Assembly (NCBI RefSeq): GCF_000738005.1
Contig: NZ_JHAL01000002.1
Location: 742,634-806,633, forward strand
DNA length: 64,000 nucleotides
Direction: 5' to 3'
From: Bifidobacterium crudilactis
GTDB taxonomy: Bacteria; Actinomycetota; Actinomycetes; Actinomycetales; Bifidobacteriaceae
The translations under genes were made by a program, and so were the position numbers. This document shows, in pieces, positions 1 through 10,646 of this stretch (position 1 is its first letter; each line of letters begins with the position of its first letter). A model generated the notes under the pieces. That model did not search any database and was not told where the DNA came from. It saw only the letters and a list, made by a program, of their open reading frames with translations.

Positions 1-18
1 TAGTCTGCGCCGATCGGG

Positions 19-190
19 GAAGTTGAACCGCTTCGCGGCGCTGTGATTAGCGAAGTGCGCTCGATAAATTGCGCACTGCTACAAATAATGCACTGCATTG
101 TTTGAGAAGTTGAACCGTTTTGCGGTGCTGTATTTTGCGGAGTGCGCTCGATTATCTCGCACTGCCACAAACAGTGCACCGCACTGTTTG
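19..190. repeat. Tandem pair of ~86-bp repeats beside tRNA-Pro
   Basis: Two diverged direct copies (about 19-105 and 106-190, offset 87 bases) both begin GAAGTTGAACCG, continue with a GAGTGCGCTCG-like block and end with a hairpin and CTGTTTG-like tail. The second copy ends at the 3' end of tRNA-Pro. Each copy carries two short inverted repeats, and the hairpins are kept although the bases differ. The array may extend beyond the window edge. No coding sequence is supported here. Confidence 0.75.

Positions 191-191
<1 letters not shown>
167..191 (-). terminator. Hairpin at the 3' end of tRNA-Pro
   Basis: A perfect 11-bp inverted repeat, ACAAACAGTGC and GCACTGTTTGT with a 3-base loop, starts at the last base of the tRNA as read on the minus strand. 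Its position suits transcription termination or 3'-end processing of tRNA-Pro. There is no strong T-run after it, so termination is inferred. Confidence 0.55.
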
Positions 192-264
<73 letters not shown>

Positions 265-509
265 ACGGTGCTGAGAAGCACCAAGGAGATAAACTACCAC
301 AAAGGTTGGATTTTGCCAAAACACATCAGTGCAGTCGAATCACCAAGACACAGGCGATGTCCTTTGACCTGGTGATTCAACCGCACGCTGATGCGAATGC
401 ATGGCTTCGGTCACTGCTCGGAAGAAGTGACGCTGAAAGCATGCAAACGTCTGACGCGAGTTCGAATATGCCGTGTTGGCACTTTGATGAATCTCAGCTA
501 CAGCCGCAA

Positions 510-1736
510 TCAGCCCCATAGCTCTTCGGAGGCCAATGCCGCGCCTTTGGCGAGCGTGTCGAGCTTGGCCCAGGCGATATGAGGATGAACACGCCCACCG
601 AGCCCGCAATCCGTCGATGCGATGACGTTCTCCTTGCCGACCAGGCTGGCAAATCGTTCGATCCGGTCGGCGACCAGTCGGGGGTGTTCGATGACATTGG
701 TCGAATGGGTCACTACGCCGGGGATGATGACCTTGCCCTCCGGCAGCTTATGATCCTCCCACACACGCCACTCGTGCTCGTGGCGCACGTTGGCGGCTTC
801 GAAGGTGTATCCACCGGCATTGATCTGCAGTACCTTGTCGATGATGGCTTCGAAGGGGATGTCGGTCGTATGAGGACCATGCCAGCTCCCCCAGCAGACA
901 TGGAATCTCACCTGTTCCTCCGGAATGTCTTTGAGTGCATAATTCATCGCGTCGATTCTCGGTTGGATGAAGTTGAGATAATCGTCGATGGACGGCTCCG
1001 GGTTGATCTGATCGAAGCCTTCGGCTATCGAAGGGTCATCAATCTGCAATTCCAAGCCGGCGTCGGTAATCGCCTTGTACTCTTCGTGGAGCGCATCGGC
1101 CCAGGCGAACAGGAGCTCCTCGTCGCTGCCATAGTATTCATTGCCCATACGAGCCGCCGAGCCCGGGGACACGGCCGTGATGAAACCCGTACCGGCACCT
1201 TCGCTGGTCAAGGCTGCCTTGAGGTTGCGAATATCTTCGGCAACGGCCTCCTGCCCGATGTAGGTAATCGGCCCGACAACGCTGGGATACGCGGTTGCGG
1301 TCTTCCCCACCAGAATGGCGCCGTTGGGATCTGTGTAGACATCCCTGAAACGAGTCCAATCACGCCTGTCGAGGAAGGTGGTGTACCGCAGATGCCCGGG
1401 CGTGCTCCTGACAGGAGCCGCATCGAAGGGGTCGGAATCGGCAATGCGCAGACCTCCGACACGTTGCGCGATGTAATTCCACCAGGCTCCGTAGTCGACC
1501 GGCGAGCTCATCGCCTTGCCGTATTCCCCGTCGTTGGGAATATCGACGCCGACTTCGCGCTGATGCCGCACGACCTCGTCGACTGCGGCGCTTTCCAAAG
1601 ACTCGAATGCTTCGTTGCGTTGCAGCGTGTACCCGTCTTTGGCGAATTGCCGTGCGGCATTGGCCTCAATGAGTTGTTCGCTGCGTGGAAGACTGCCAGC
1701 GTGAGATACCAGAATGTGACTGTCGTTATGTAGCAT
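510..1736 (-). CDS. MetE-like cobalamin-independent methyltransferase (C-terminal domain only)
   Basis: A 408-residue protein of the MetE C-terminal barrel family. The zinc ligands of the family are visible: His and Cys in FHVCWG, Glu in YTFEAAN and Cys in ASTDCGLGG. It lacks the N-terminal half of classical MetE (about 750 residues), so it is a short paralogue whose methyl donor and acceptor are uncertain; homocysteine or a related thiol is likely. The start at 1736 (MLHNDSHIL) fits the family's N-terminus. The frame stays open to 1895 and the Shine-Dalgarno at 1736 is weak (GTGGGAAT), so a longer form cannot be excluded. It lies downstream of cmk-der across a 256-bp gap. Confidence 0.85.
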   Translation of the reverse strand: MLHNDSHILVSHAGSLPRSEQLIEANAARQFAKDGYTLQRNEAFESLESAAVDEVVRHQREVGVDIPNDGEYGKAMSSPVDYGAWWNYIAQRVGGLRIADSDPFDAAPVRSTPGHLRYTTFLDRRDWTRFRDVYTDPNGAILVGKTATAYPSVVGPITYIGQEAVAEDIRNLKAALTSEGAGTGFITAVSPGSAARMGNEYYGSDEELLFAWADALHEEYKAITDAGLELQIDDPSIAEGFDQINPEPSIDDYLNFIQPRIDAMNYALKDIPEEQVRFHVCWGSWHGPHTTDIPFEAIIDKVLQINAGGYTFEAANVRHEHEWRVWEDHKLPEGKVIIPGVVTHSTNVIEHPRLVADRIERFASLVGKENVIASTDCGLGGRVHPHIAWAKLDTLAKGAALASEELWG

Positions 1737-1992
1737 ATTCCCACGATAGGGCTTTTCGCCCGTATGCAGGTCGAGTTGCCCACGATGTGCTCCCAGCGAA
1801 TTGAACTCGACGTGCTCTTCGCCGTGTCCGCAATGAAGTACCGAGCCTGTCTCAGAAAACATCCTGACAGACACATGACCTGTGTATTGCAGCATGCGGA
1901 ACCGTGCACTGAGCTTATGAGTATCCCTCCCTTCGCGACTTCCGAATACCTTGGAGAGTGCGAGGAGAGGGATTGACGAGTCCGCGAAACGT

Positions 1993-4122
1993 TTACTTTT
2001 TCCTGCGCTTTTCGCGGATATTCACGGAAATCTGTATCGGAGTGCCTTCGAAACCGAATTCCTCGCGCAATGACCGTTCGATGAATCGCCGGTACCCATG
2101 CTCAAGGAAGCCGGTGGCGAAGATGACGAATCGCGGCGGCCTGTTCGAAGCCTGGGTGGCGAATAGAATGCGTGGCTGCTTGCCGCCTCTGAGCGGATGC
2201 GGATGGGCAGCCTGTATCTGCCCGAGGAAGGCGTTGAGGCGTCCGGTCGGTATTCTCTTGTCCCAGGACACCAGTGCGGTTTCCATCGCGGAGAGCAGAC
2301 GGTTGGTATGCCATCCGGTCAGTGCCGACAGGTTCACTCTCTGCGCCCAGGTCACTCGCTCGAATTCGGTTTCCCAAAGACGTTCCAGACGCTGACGTCC
2401 GAAATCATCGAGCAGATCCCATTTGTTGAAGATGAGCACGATTGCACGACCGGCGTCTACCGCCTGGCTCATAACCTTCAGATCCTGGTCGGAGATTGGT
2501 TGAGAGGAGTCGAAGAGCACCAGGGCCAGTTCGGAGCGTTCGATGGCGGCCTGGGTGCGGAGACTCGAATAGTAGTCGGCGCCCGAAACTTTGTGCATGC
2601 GGCGTTTGATACCGGCTGTATCCACAAAAAGCCAGTCCTCACCGGCGATGTCGATTACCTCGTCGACAGGGTCGCGCGTGGTTCCCGCCAACTCGTTGAC
2701 CACCGCCCGTTCCTCGTGGGCCAGTTGATTGAGCAAGGACGACTTGCCGACATTGGGTCTGCCCACCAGAGCGACTCGCCGCAAACCAGTTGGGGTCAGA
2801 TACCCGGAAGTCGCCTCCGCAGAGGCGAGACCGGCGATGGCGGCATCCAGAAGCTCGCCGATGCCCCGACCGTGCATAGCAGAAATGGCGTATGGCTCCC
2901 CCATCCCAAGCTTCCAGAATTCGGCGGCCATGTATTCGCCACTGCTGTCGTCGACCTTGTTCACTGCGAGAAGTATGGGCTTTCCTGACGCCCTCAGCAT
3001 CTTGACGATGCGTTCGTCGCTTGCCGTCAGACCGACCTGCCCGTCGACCACCAGCACCACTGCATCAGCGAGCGTGACGGCGACCTGTGCTTGGGATGCA
3101 ATCGCCGATTCGATGCCTTCGACATCGGATTCCCAACCGCCGGTATCGACGAGCCGGAAATCGTGCCCCGCCCATTCCGCATCGTATCCGACACGATCCC
3201 TGGTGACTCCGGGAGTGTCTTCGACAACGGCTGCTCGACGGCCCAGGATGCGATTCACCAATGTCGATTTGCCGACATTGGGTCGGCCCACTATGGCGAG
3301 TACGCCGACCTGACGCGAACGTCTGGTGTCTTCATCCGAGGCCGAGCCGTCTGACTCGAGCAAATCACGGTCGTCGTCCTCAAGTTCGTACCCGTTGAGG
3401 TTCGCGGCATATTCCTCGTACGACTTCTTCTCGATCGCATCTTCGACCAGAGATATCAAGGCATCGAGCGTCTGCTCGGCATTCATGTCGGAGTTGTCGA
3501 CGGTGGTGACGCCATCCGCCGCGCTCAAGAAGCTGGTGACTTTGGAATCCGCTTTGTCTCGGGCACGAACGTCATCCTGGCCCACACCTTGGGCGGACTG
3601 CCCTGCTCTTCTGGCGGCGCGCACCTCCTCTCGCGCTGTCAGCAGCACTCGTACGTCGGCCTGTGGAGCCACGACGGTGGTGATGTCGCGACCTTCGGCC
3701 ACGATGCCCTCTCCCCCGGAGTACGAATCCTTTGAGGACTCGGCAGCGATGTACGCCTGTTGAGCGGCAATCAGCACATTGCGTACGGGAATGATGCCGG
3801 AAACCGCCGATACGTGAGCGGAGACCTCATGACTGCGAATCTGCTCGGTGATGTCCTTGCCATCCGCAAGAACCGTTGGGTTGTCGGGGTTCACGCCGAA
3901 GTCTGCGTGCCCTTCAGTGAAAAAGTCACCGACGGTCTCGGTGATGTGCTGCTCGTCGACCGACACTGAATCAAGGTCTATGCCCTGGTCGAGGCACCAC
4001 CAGGTGCAGGCACGGTACATTGCGCCGGTATCCAGATAAGCAAGACCGAAGTGTTTCGCCAAGGCCTTGGAAACCGTTGATTTTCCCACTCCTGCCGGGC
4101 CATCTATGGCAACGGTGATCAT
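1993..4122 (-). CDS. cmk-der: Bifunctional cytidylate kinase / ribosome-assembly GTPase Der
   Basis: A 709-residue fusion. Residues 1-230 are CMP kinase (P-loop GPAGVGKS at 8-15, [18 protein letters not shown]), which phosphorylates CMP and dCMP. An acidic linker (about 235-270) leads to two tandem GTPase domains of Der/EngA, each with GRPNVGKS (the first at 279-286), DTGGWE or DTAGIKR G3 motifs and NKVD or NKWD G4 motifs, then a KH-like C-terminal domain ending in a basic KRRKK tail. Der acts in 50S subunit maturation. The start codon overlaps the stop of the upstream pseudouridine synthase gene by 4 bases, indicating translational coupling. The fusion is known in actinobacteria, including bifidobacteria. 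Confidence 0.97.
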   Translation of the reverse strand: MITVAIDGPAGVGKSTVSKALAKHFGLAYLDTGAMYRACTWWCLDQGIDLDSVSVDEQHITETVGDFFTEGHADFGVNPDNPTVLADGKDITEQIRSHEVSAHVSAVSGIIPVRNVLIAAQQAYIAAESSKDSYSGGEGIVAEGRDITTVVAPQADVRVLLTAREEVRAARRAGQSAQGVGQDDVRARDKADSKVTSFLSAADGVTTVDNSDMNAEQTLDALISLVEDAIEKKSYEEYAANLNGYELEDDDRDLLESDGSASDEDTRRSRQVGVLAIVGRPNVGKSTLVNRILGRRAAVVEDTPGVTRDRVGYDAEWAGHDFRLVDTGGWESDVEGIESAIASQAQVAVTLADAVVLVVDGQVGLTASDERIVKMLRASGKPILLAVNKVDDSSGEYMAAEFWKLGMGEPYAISAMHGRGIGELLDAAIAGLASAEATSGYLTPTGLRRVALVGRPNVGKSSLLNQLAHEERAVVNELAGTTRDPVDEVIDIAGEDWLFVDTAGIKRRMHKVSGADYYSSLRTQAAIERSELALVLFDSSQPISDQDLKVMSQAVDAGRAIVLIFNKWDLLDDFGRQRLERLWETEFERVTWAQRVNLSALTGWHTNRLLSAMETALVSWDKRIPTGRLNAFLGQIQAAHPHPLRGGKQPRILFATQASNRPPRFVIFATGFLEHGYRRFIERSLREEFGFEGTPIQISVNIREKRRKK

Positions 4123-4892
4123 AGACCGACCTCCTTTTCGAGTGATTTCACCTCGGTGGCCGACAATACCCTGAATGAACCGGGTTTCACGTCGCCAAGC
4201 TTGATGGGGCCGATCTGCGTGCGGACGAGACGGGTGACGGGGAATCCGATCGCGCCGAAGATTCTGCGGACAATGCGGTTCTTGCCGGAATGCAGCACGA
4301 CCTTGACGATGGTGTGTTCACGGCTTTGATCGATGATCGCACAATGGTCCAGAGTGATCTGACCGTCATCCAGACGCACTCCCTGAGTGACCAGGCGGCG
4401 ACAGACGTTTCCCCCGATCTTGCCCTCAAGGGTGGCGATGTAGGTCTTGGAGACCTCGTAGCGAGGATGCATGACGTGCTGCGACAGTTCGCCGTCGTCG
4501 GTCATGAGAATGAGACCTTCGGAATCGTAGTCCAGTCGTCCCATATGAAACACGCGCTCATACTTGTCGCCGATGATGTCCCGAAGAGTGAAACGACCCT
4601 TGGGATCGTCCATCGTCGAAAGCACCTTCTTCGGCTTGTTCAGCGCCAAGGTGATGTGGCGGTTGTTGATATGGATTCTCGATCCGTCGACACGAATCTT
4701 CTGGCTGCTCGGGTCGACACGCGAACCGAGTTCGGTGACCAGCTCGCCATCGACCTCCACTCGACCCTCGGTGATGATCTGTTCGCATTTTCGACGAGAA
4801 CCGAAGCCCGCCTGGGCCAGGACCTTCTGCAATCGGATGGCGTTCGCTGAATCTTCATGCGCCTTATTGGCGCGGGAATATGAATGAGGCAT
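4119..4892 (-). CDS. RluB-type pseudouridine synthase
   Basis: A 257-residue RsuA/RluB-family enzyme that isomerises uridine in rRNA, probably 23S. An N-terminal S4 RNA-binding domain ([18 protein letters not shown]) precedes the catalytic domain with the conserved Asp in [10 protein letters not shown] and the KNRIVRR motif near the C-terminus. I chose ATG 4892 because TTGGGAGAACG precedes it; the frame is open to 4958 but nothing supports that start. The gene overlaps cmk-der by 4 bases, pairing two ribosome-maturation functions. The exact rRNA target is inferred from the family. Confidence 0.93.
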   Translation of the reverse strand: MPHSYSRANKAHEDSANAIRLQKVLAQAGFGSRRKCEQIITEGRVEVDGELVTELGSRVDPSSQKIRVDGSRIHINNRHITLALNKPKKVLSTMDDPKGRFTLRDIIGDKYERVFHMGRLDYDSEGLILMTDDGELSQHVMHPRYEVSKTYIATLEGKIGGNVCRRLVTQGVRLDDGQITLDHCAIIDQSREHTIVKVVLHSGKNRIVRRIFGAIGFPVTRLVRTQIGPIKLGDVKPGSFRVLSATEVKSLEKEVGL

Positions 4893-4955
4893 CGTTCTCC
4901 CAACGTGGCCGTATACAGCTTGTATGAAATGTTGTCTGGTAACAATAGACTCGTT

Positions 4956-4988
4956 CATAGTACAGCATGAACTTCGACTGGTACTATG
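4956..4988. promoter_or_regulatory. Inverted repeat in divergent promoter region
   Basis: CATAGTAC and GTACTATG form a perfect 8-bp inverted repeat with 17 bases between the arms, in the gap between the divergent pseudouridine synthase and aquaporin genes. The geometry would suit a dimeric regulator. I do not recognise the binding protein, and no start site is defined. Confidence 0.35.
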
Positions 4989-5038
4989 ACAATCGTTTAC
5001 GGGTTAAACCGAACAAAGGTATATTAAGGAACGTTTAC

Positions 5039-6055
5039 ATGACAGGTAATCAATACTCCGGCAATCTCGTGGAGAAACCACAGCTCAACTCAGAAACTCC
5101 GATACGAGTCGGTGCGGAGTTCGCCGGGACTTTTCTGGTGACATTCGCGCTGTTCGTCGTCGGCACCCTGGGACAGGTACTCTACGGAGCCAACGTGTTC
5201 TTTGTTGCCGTGGCGACTGGTCTCGCCTATGCCGCGGGAAGCGCGCTTTTCGGCCGTGTCTCCGGCGGGCATTTCAATCCTGCGGTGACGGTCGCCGCCG
5301 TGTTCACCGGCAAAACCGCATGGCTTGAAGGTATCTTCTATGTCATCGCCCAGGTTCTCGGTGCGGTGGCCTCGGCGGCCATCGTCGTCAATTTTCTGCC
5401 GGTTTCCAAAACCGTGACATCTTCGATGTGGCTGACCTCGGCGGTGAATGGTTTCGAGGCCGGTTCGGTTTCCAATAGCATGCTGTCCCAAGCAAGCATC
5501 ACCTTCAGCGTGACGATGGCGATTATCCTGGAGATCATCGCAGGACTTATCGTCGTCGGTGCGGCCGTCAGCACCCTTCGTCAAAACGGGGAAGCGGACA
5601 AGCAGCACGTCCTGTATTCGGGCATCGCCTATGGCATCGGCGCTGCAATCACCTTCCCAGTCACGGGAGCCGGACTGAACCCGGCGCGTTCGACGGGTAT
5701 CGCCATCTTCGCTCAGAACAAGGGCCTGACTCAGGAACCTCTTCAGCAGCTCTGGGTGTTCTGGATATGCCCGATTCTGGCCGCCGCCATCGTCGCCTTG
5801 GTCATCATCATCACGAATATGATCAGAGCGTCATACGCTTCGAAGCTCACGGCATCAGATTCACAGGAAGAGGACCTTGACTTCGTGGAAAGCGACGAGG
5901 TGGTGTACAGCTCCGAAAGTCCGGAATACTCATCGGAAAAAGACTCCGAAGAAGCCGAGCAGCCTCTTACGTCACAAGAGCAAGCGGATGCTGAAGTAAG
6001 TGATGAGAAGTCCAAGTCCAAGAGCGATTCCGATAAAGGTATCGAAAGCGACTGA
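5039..6055 (+). CDS. Aquaporin-family (MIP) channel with acidic C-terminal tail
   Basis: A 338-residue membrane channel of the major intrinsic protein family. The two half-helix motifs GGHFNPAVT and AGLNPARSTG are intact, and the residue after NPAR is Ser rather than Asp, which favours a water channel over a glycerol facilitator. Six membrane segments are followed by a tail of about 65 residues rich in Glu, Asp, Ser and Lys. ATG 5039 is preceded by AAGGA at 8 bases; an in-frame start at 4967 lacks such a site. The last 84 bases, within the acidic tail, overlap the 3' end of the convergent DUF3017 gene. Confidence 0.92.
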   Translation: MTGNQYSGNLVEKPQLNSETPIRVGAEFAGTFLVTFALFVVGTLGQVLYGANVFFVAVATGLAYAAGSALFGRVSGGHFNPAVTVAAVFTGKTAWLEGIFYVIAQVLGAVASAAIVVNFLPVSKTVTSSMWLTSAVNGFEAGSVSNSMLSQASITFSVTMAIILEIIAGLIVVGAAVSTLRQNGEADKQHVLYSGIAYGIGAAITFPVTGAGLNPARSTGIAIFAQNKGLTQEPLQQLWVFWICPILAAAIVALVIIITNMIRASYASKLTASDSQEEDLDFVESDEVVYSSESPEYSSEKDSEEAEQPLTSQEQADAEVSDEKSKSKSDSDKGIESD

Positions 6056-6292
6056 TCGCACTTTCCAAGGGCTGCGTTCGCGCAGTATCAGGCGCAACAC
6101 AGCACAGAACATGGCTGCGACGGAGATGATAACCGTCGCAGCCATGTGATATCCGAGCCAGGCTACAACACCGCTGATAACGACAATGACGCCGACAGCC
6201 CACTCAAATACCGGATTGCCTTCGTGACTCTCGGATACGAAAGGGTGTGAGTTCTTGTGCTCGCTCAAATTCCGGGATTCATGACTGCCCAT
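5972..6292 (-). CDS. DUF3017 small membrane protein
   Basis: A 106-residue protein with about three predicted membrane segments. The block from WKVRSVAFD to LGLLITYFSI resembles the conserved end of actinobacterial DUF3017 proteins, which often sit near purine genes. ATG 6292 has AAGGAG at 8 bases; the GTG at 6298 is too close to that site. It follows purH on the same strand across 339 bases that hold a large palindromic element, so co-transcription is uncertain. No function is known. The 3' end overlaps the convergent aquaporin gene. Confidence 0.8.
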   Translation of the reverse strand: MGSHESRNLSEHKNSHPFVSESHEGNPVFEWAVGVIVVISGVVAWLGYHMAATVIISVAAMFCAVLRLILRERSPWKVRSVAFDTFIGIALGLGLLITYFSIRLLL

Positions 6293-6441
6293 GTCCACGA
6301 CTCCTTTGTGTCAATGATGATATTGAACCGTCCTGGTTCCCAACAGTCATTCAGCCGACAGTGTTTCGGCGGTGCTTACATCGTAATCATGCATTTACTC
6401 GTGCATTTACACGTTCTCGGATGTTGAAAAGAGCTCGCTCC

Positions 6442-6558
6442 CCGTTTGTGTAGGGATTATTCCGGTATCCGGTACTCCGTGCAGTTTGGTATTGGCTGAA
6501 TGCAGCCAATACCAAACTGCACGACGGCGTTGTTACTTGATAATCCCTACACAAACGG
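6442..6558. repeat. 117-bp element with terminal inverted repeats and nested perfect palindrome
   Basis: The outer arms (6442-6460 and 6540-6558, core GTTTGTGTAGGGATT and its complement) are perfect inverted repeats of 19 bp. Inside, 6478-6498 and 6503-6523 form a perfect 21-bp hairpin with an AATG loop. It lies between purH and the DUF3017 gene and carries no open reading frame. A second element with the same ends is at 60767-60881. It may be a non-autonomous mobile sequence and would act as a strong RNA hairpin downstream of purH. Confidence 0.85.
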
Positions 6559-6631
6559 CTGTTCTTTGCGTCCTCGGCCCTATATACACCGAATCCAACC
6601 GGTTGAAGGCGTCCGGAAGGTCTTCGAGACC

Positions 6632-8239
6632 TCAGTGGAAGAAGTGCCGAGCGCCGGTCACATACATGGTCACCCCGGCTTGTTCGGCAGCCGCGAAAAC
6701 GGCTTCGTCCCTGATGGATCCACCCGGCTGCACAACCGCCTTGACACCCGCATCAGCAAGAATCTCCATGCCGTCGGGGAAGGGGAAGAACGCATCGGAT
6801 GCCGCCACGGCACCTTGAGTCCTGTTGGCGCCGTCGGCGAGGGTATTGGCCCTGGTTACGGCGAGATGACTCGAATCCACACGGTTCACCTGTCCCATGC
6901 CGATACCCACCGTGGCGCCGTCGTGAGCGATGAGGATGGCGTTCGACTTCACGGAGCGCACGGCCTTCCATGCGAATACCAGGTCCTGCAGCTGTCCTTC
7001 ATCCGCGGCATCCCCTGCGACAAGCTTCCAGTTCTGGGGGTTGTCGCCATCCGCGTCAATGGAGTCCTGGCTCTGTATCAACAGGCCTCCGTCGATTTGC
7101 CTCATCTGCGGGCGAGCGATCGGAGCATGGGCGACACGGAGAATGCGCAGGTTCTTCTTTGTCTGCAGCAAGGCCAAAGCCTCGTCCTCGTAGGAAGGGG
7201 CCACGATGACTTCGGTGAAGATGGGCTTGACCTGCTGAGCCATCTGCAACGAGACTTCGCTGTTCGACGCAATGACGCCACCGTATGCGCTCATCGGATC
7301 GCAGGCATGGGCCTTGCGATGGGCCTCGGCCGCATCGGCACCGATGGCCAGACCGCATGGATTCGAATGTTTGACCACCGCGACTGCGGGTGTGCCGGTG
7401 AAATCCCAGACACTGCGCCATGCCGCATCGGCGTCAACGAAATTGTTGTAGCTCATCGCCTTGCCGCCGAGCTGTTCGGCATGGGCGAAGCCGCTGCGAT
7501 TCAGAGGGTCAAGATACAGTGCAGCCTGCTGATGAGGATTTTCACCATAGCGCAGTGTGTGGGAAAGGTCCCATGTGCGTGTCAATTCGGTCGGGAAGGC
7601 CGGTGCCGGCAAGTCTTTGGACAGCAGGGAATCAGGCCTGGACCAGTGAGAGGATGTCCACTGTGCGATTGTGGCATCGTATGCCGCGGTGTGCGCGAAT
7701 GCCTTCGCAGCAAGCCAGCGTCGCTCCTCCAGGTCGAAGCCCTCACCGTTTTCCACACGTTGCGCCACAAGGCCGTAATCCTCCGGGTCCGTGATGACCG
7801 CAACGGAGGCATGGTTCTTGGCCGCTCCCCTGACCATGGATGGCCCGCCGATGTCGATTTTCTCGATGACGTCGGCGTCTGCGGCGCCTGAGCGGACGGT
7901 ATCGGCAAAGGGATAGAGGTTGACCACAACCAGGTCGAATGGCGCTATGCCTAGAGTTTCCAATTGGGAGACATGTTCAGGATTCGTCATGTCTGCGAGA
8001 ATCCCCGCATGAATATGGGGGTCCAGGGTCTTCACCCGACCTTCAAGGCTTTCAGGGAAACCGGTGACCTCTTCGACCGGAGTGACCTGAACGCCCAGAG
8101 CGCTGAGCACCTTGGCGGTCGAACCGGTGGAAACCACCTGTGTGCCAGCCTTGACGAAAGCCGCTGCCAGGGCTTCGATACCTTCCTTGTGGAACACGGA
8201 GACGAGTGCTCTGTTGATAGGCCGTGTGCTGTTTGGCAT
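6632..8239 (-). CDS. purH: Bifunctional AICAR formyltransferase / IMP cyclohydrolase
   Basis: A 535-residue protein for the last two steps of IMP synthesis. The N-terminal MGS-like cyclohydrolase domain shows [18 protein letters not shown] and [12 protein letters not shown]. The formyltransferase domain follows, with RYGENPHQ and KHSNPCG motifs and the usual C-terminal VTGARHFFH. Length matches the family (about 520-530). The ATG at 8239 overlaps the stop of the DUF6350 gene in a TAATG junction and has AAGGAGG at 7 bases. It sits in the run sucC-sucD-DUF6350-purH, a linkage also seen in other actinobacteria. Confidence 0.98.
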   Translation of the reverse strand: MPNSTRPINRALVSVFHKEGIEALAAAFVKAGTQVVSTGSTAKVLSALGVQVTPVEEVTGFPESLEGRVKTLDPHIHAGILADMTNPEHVSQLETLGIAPFDLVVVNLYPFADTVRSGAADADVIEKIDIGGPSMVRGAAKNHASVAVITDPEDYGLVAQRVENGEGFDLEERRWLAAKAFAHTAAYDATIAQWTSSHWSRPDSLLSKDLPAPAFPTELTRTWDLSHTLRYGENPHQQAALYLDPLNRSGFAHAEQLGGKAMSYNNFVDADAAWRSVWDFTGTPAVAVVKHSNPCGLAIGADAAEAHRKAHACDPMSAYGGVIASNSEVSLQMAQQVKPIFTEVIVAPSYEDEALALLQTKKNLRILRVAHAPIARPQMRQIDGGLLIQSQDSIDADGDNPQNWKLVAGDAADEGQLQDLVFAWKAVRSVKSNAILIAHDGATVGIGMGQVNRVDSSHLAVTRANTLADGANRTQGAVAASDAFFPFPDGMEILADAGVKAVVQPGGSIRDEAVFAAAEQAGVTMYVTGARHFFH

Positions 8240-9726
8240 TACTGGTCCTCCTTGGGATGTGGTTGGGAGTCGTTGGAGGGATTGATCGCTTCAGTCCCGT
8301 TATGGGGTTCCGAGGTGCCGCTGACCACACGGGCGGAAACCCGCCTTGCCATGGCCCTGGTCTCGGAAGTCTGGTGTTTCATGACGTCGTTGTCATCAAC
8401 CGGTGTCGGTTTGTAGCCGGATTCCGGCTGTGAGTCGTTTCCGGACGATTCCTCGTCTGAGGTGGTAAGTGAATCGGAAACGTCGGCCCGATTGCTGATT
8501 TCCCTCAACAGCCATCTGAATCCGAATCGCACGCAGTAGAGCAGCGCCATCACGCCCCAGGACAGGGCCAGGCCCAGCGTAATCGCATGAACCAGGGTGC
8601 TGCTCGTCTGCCGGACGTCCACTCCGACATGTGCCAGATTATGCGAGCCCAAAGCCCCGTTCGAGAGTGAGAAAATCACCGACGAACTGAGTGCGATGAG
8701 AATGGATACCAGGCAGAAAGACAGCAGAGGGTATCCGAACACTCTCAGGTTATGGACACTGAGCAACGAGGATTCATGTTTCTTGGCGTTTCGCCATACG
8801 TCGAAGGCTTTGGAATGGAGCAGCACGAGCATCCCCAGCATGAATGCGATGACCACGGGAACAGACATGCACAGAAGCCTGAGCGTATCGCCTTCGAGTG
8901 CCGACGGAAGCAGACCGAAGGCAGGAACGGGAGGCAGCTCGGTCGACTGACCTATCCAGAGAGAAAAGTGCGAGGAGCTCCCTATCGAGAAGCCCGAACC
9001 CGAAAGCCAGGAGATCGCCCAGAGACACAGATTCGGCAACCAGGCCAAAGAGGCCAGGGTCGTGACAATTCTCGAACCGGTGCCCATCGAATTCAATTGG
9101 AATACGGTTCCCATGGTGCTGGCGTTCAGCGATATCCAGACGATAACCGTGGCGATGCCGCAAATCAGCAGCGCGACCATAAGACTGATCCACACGCGCA
9201 CAGCCAGCCAGATGCTGTGCCCAAGCTCCTTCGGGAGCTGGGCCTGCAGTTTGTAAAACTGCAGGCGCGTGAACTCATCCCTGGGTAGCAAGGCCCAGAG
9301 GTAAGCAAAGGCGAACACGCCTGATACGCAAAGCAGACCAATGCCGAGAGGAAGCAGCAATCTATAGCTGGATGCGTGCAATACGACGGCGAATATCCCG
9401 AGCCAGACGCATGTTCCTGCGAAAAAACCTGGCCAGCTCGCTCCGATTCTCACAGCCAGAGCACGAATGAGCAGCACCAGCATCACACTGAGCGACAACG
9501 GTATCAGACTGATGAGGAAGGAACCCGATGAGAATCCGATTCCCTGGGAAAGCACCACCACTGCACTGGTCAGGGCGATTGACATGGAGGAGAGTGACCC
9601 TCCCTCCTCCATCGAGATGACCAACAACATCAACGAGATGAAGCATCCGAGTGCGACGGCGTATATCAGCACTGCGAGGAGAGCTACATATACGCCTTTG
9701 AGGCAGGATTGGATGCGTTCATTCAT
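8239..9726 (-). CDS. DUF6350 polytopic membrane protein
   Basis: A 495-residue protein with roughly nine to eleven hydrophobic segments and a hydrophilic Ser/Glu/Asp-rich C-terminal tail of about 90 residues. Its position between sucD and purH and its topology match the actinobacterial DUF6350 family, which has no known function. ATG 9726 overlaps the sucD stop (TGATG); an adjacent GTG at 9729 is an alternative. Its own stop overlaps the purH start. This tight coupling means it is made in step with its neighbours, but it does not reveal its role. Confidence 0.85.
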   Translation of the reverse strand: MNERIQSCLKGVYVALLAVLIYAVALGCFISLMLLVISMEEGGSLSSMSIALTSAVVVLSQGIGFSSGSFLISLIPLSLSVMLVLLIRALAVRIGASWPGFFAGTCVWLGIFAVVLHASSYRLLLPLGIGLLCVSGVFAFAYLWALLPRDEFTRLQFYKLQAQLPKELGHSIWLAVRVWISLMVALLICGIATVIVWISLNASTMGTVFQLNSMGTGSRIVTTLASLAWLPNLCLWAISWLSGSGFSIGSSSHFSLWIGQSTELPPVPAFGLLPSALEGDTLRLLCMSVPVVIAFMLGMLVLLHSKAFDVWRNAKKHESSLLSVHNLRVFGYPLLSFCLVSILIALSSSVIFSLSNGALGSHNLAHVGVDVRQTSSTLVHAITLGLALSWGVMALLYCVRFGFRWLLREISNRADVSDSLTTSDEESSGNDSQPESGYKPTPVDDNDVMKHQTSETRAMARRVSARVVSGTSEPHNGTEAINPSNDSQPHPKEDQ

Positions 9727-10646
9727 CACTGAGCGGCACCCGCCAATACCTCGCGCATGATGTCCGCAGTCTGCCCGGGAGTCTTGCCCACGCGGATGCC
9801 TACCGCCTCAAGTGCGTCCTGCTTGGCCTGTGCGGTTCCTTTGCCACCGGAAACGATGGCCCCGGCGTGCCCCATCTGACGTCCTTCAGGAGCCGTGAAA
9901 CCCGCGATGTATGCGACTATGGGCTTGCTCATATGTTCGTGTGCCCACGTGGCGGCCTCTTGCTCGGCATCGCCTCCGATTTCTCCGATGAGAATGCATG
10001 CCTTGGTGTTGTCGTCCTCTTCGAAGGCCTGAAGCGCTTCAAGTAGGGTGGTGCCCACAATCGGGTCTCCGCCGACGCCCAGGCATGCAGTGAAACCGAT
10101 ATCCGAGAGTTCGCCCATAAGCTGATAGGTCAGCGTGCCGGATTTCGATACCAGCCCCAGAGGGCCAGAGGTGACGATGCCGTCAGGGATAATACCCAGA
10201 TTCGTGCCGCGTTCTTCATCGGCATTCGGCAAGGTGACCAGTCCCGGGCAATTGGGGCCGATGATTCTGCATCCCTCACGTTGGGCGAGGGCCACGCAAT
10301 ACGCGGTGTCGGAGACGGGGATGCCTTCGGTAATGACCACGATGAGCGCGATATGTGCCTCTATCGCTTCGACCATCGCAGCTTTGGCAAAGCGCGGAGG
10401 CACGAAGATGACGCTTGCTTCGGCCCCTGTGGCGTCTTTGGCTTCCTGACAATTGGCGTATACGGGTATGTCCAGAACATCACCGTCCGTTTTCGGGAAC
10501 GAGACGGACGTGCCGGCTTTACGAGGATTGACGCCACCCACGATATTCGTTCCTGCGGCAAGCATTCGTGCGGTGTGAGTCATGCCCTGATGCCCCGTCA
10601 TCCCCTGGACGATGACCTTCGATGATGGATTGATGAACAAGGTCAT
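9726..10646 (-). CDS. sucD: Succinyl-CoA ligase alpha subunit
   Basis: A 306-residue subunit of ADP- or GDP-forming succinyl-CoA synthetase. It shows the CoA-binding N-terminus ([15 protein letters not shown]), [15 protein letters not shown] and the phosphohistidine region [18 protein letters not shown] 10646 overlaps the sucC stop (TGATG) and has AGGAGGG upstream; the frame is open further upstream inside sucC, but that part is out of family. With SucC it interconverts succinyl-CoA and succinate. Bifidobacteria lack a complete TCA cycle, so it probably serves succinyl-CoA supply. Confidence 0.97.
   Translation of the reverse strand: MTLFINPSSKVIVQGMTGHQGMTHTARMLAAGTNIVGGVNPRKAGTSVSFPKTDGDVLDIPVYANCQEAKDATGAEASVIFVPPRFAKAAMVEAIEAHIALIVVITEGIPVSDTAYCVALAQREGCRIIGPNCPGLVTLPNADEERGTNLGIIPDGIVTSGPLGLVSKSGTLTYQLMGELSDIGFTACLGVGGDPIVGTTLLEALQAFEEDDNTKACILIGEIGGDAEQEAATWAHEHMSKPIVAYIAGFTAPEGRQMGHAGAIVSGGKGTAQAKQDALEAVGIRVGKTPGQTADIMREVLAGAAQ

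Noticed and set aside
579..1733. 384-codon open frame antisense to the MetE-like gene
   Set aside because: The sense frame has conserved zinc ligands; the antisense product has no family features.
4996..5025. TTTACG and TATATT 18 bases apart before the aquaporin gene
   Set aside because: A start from this pair would lie beyond the Shine-Dalgarno AAGGA at 5026, so it cannot serve the assigned start.
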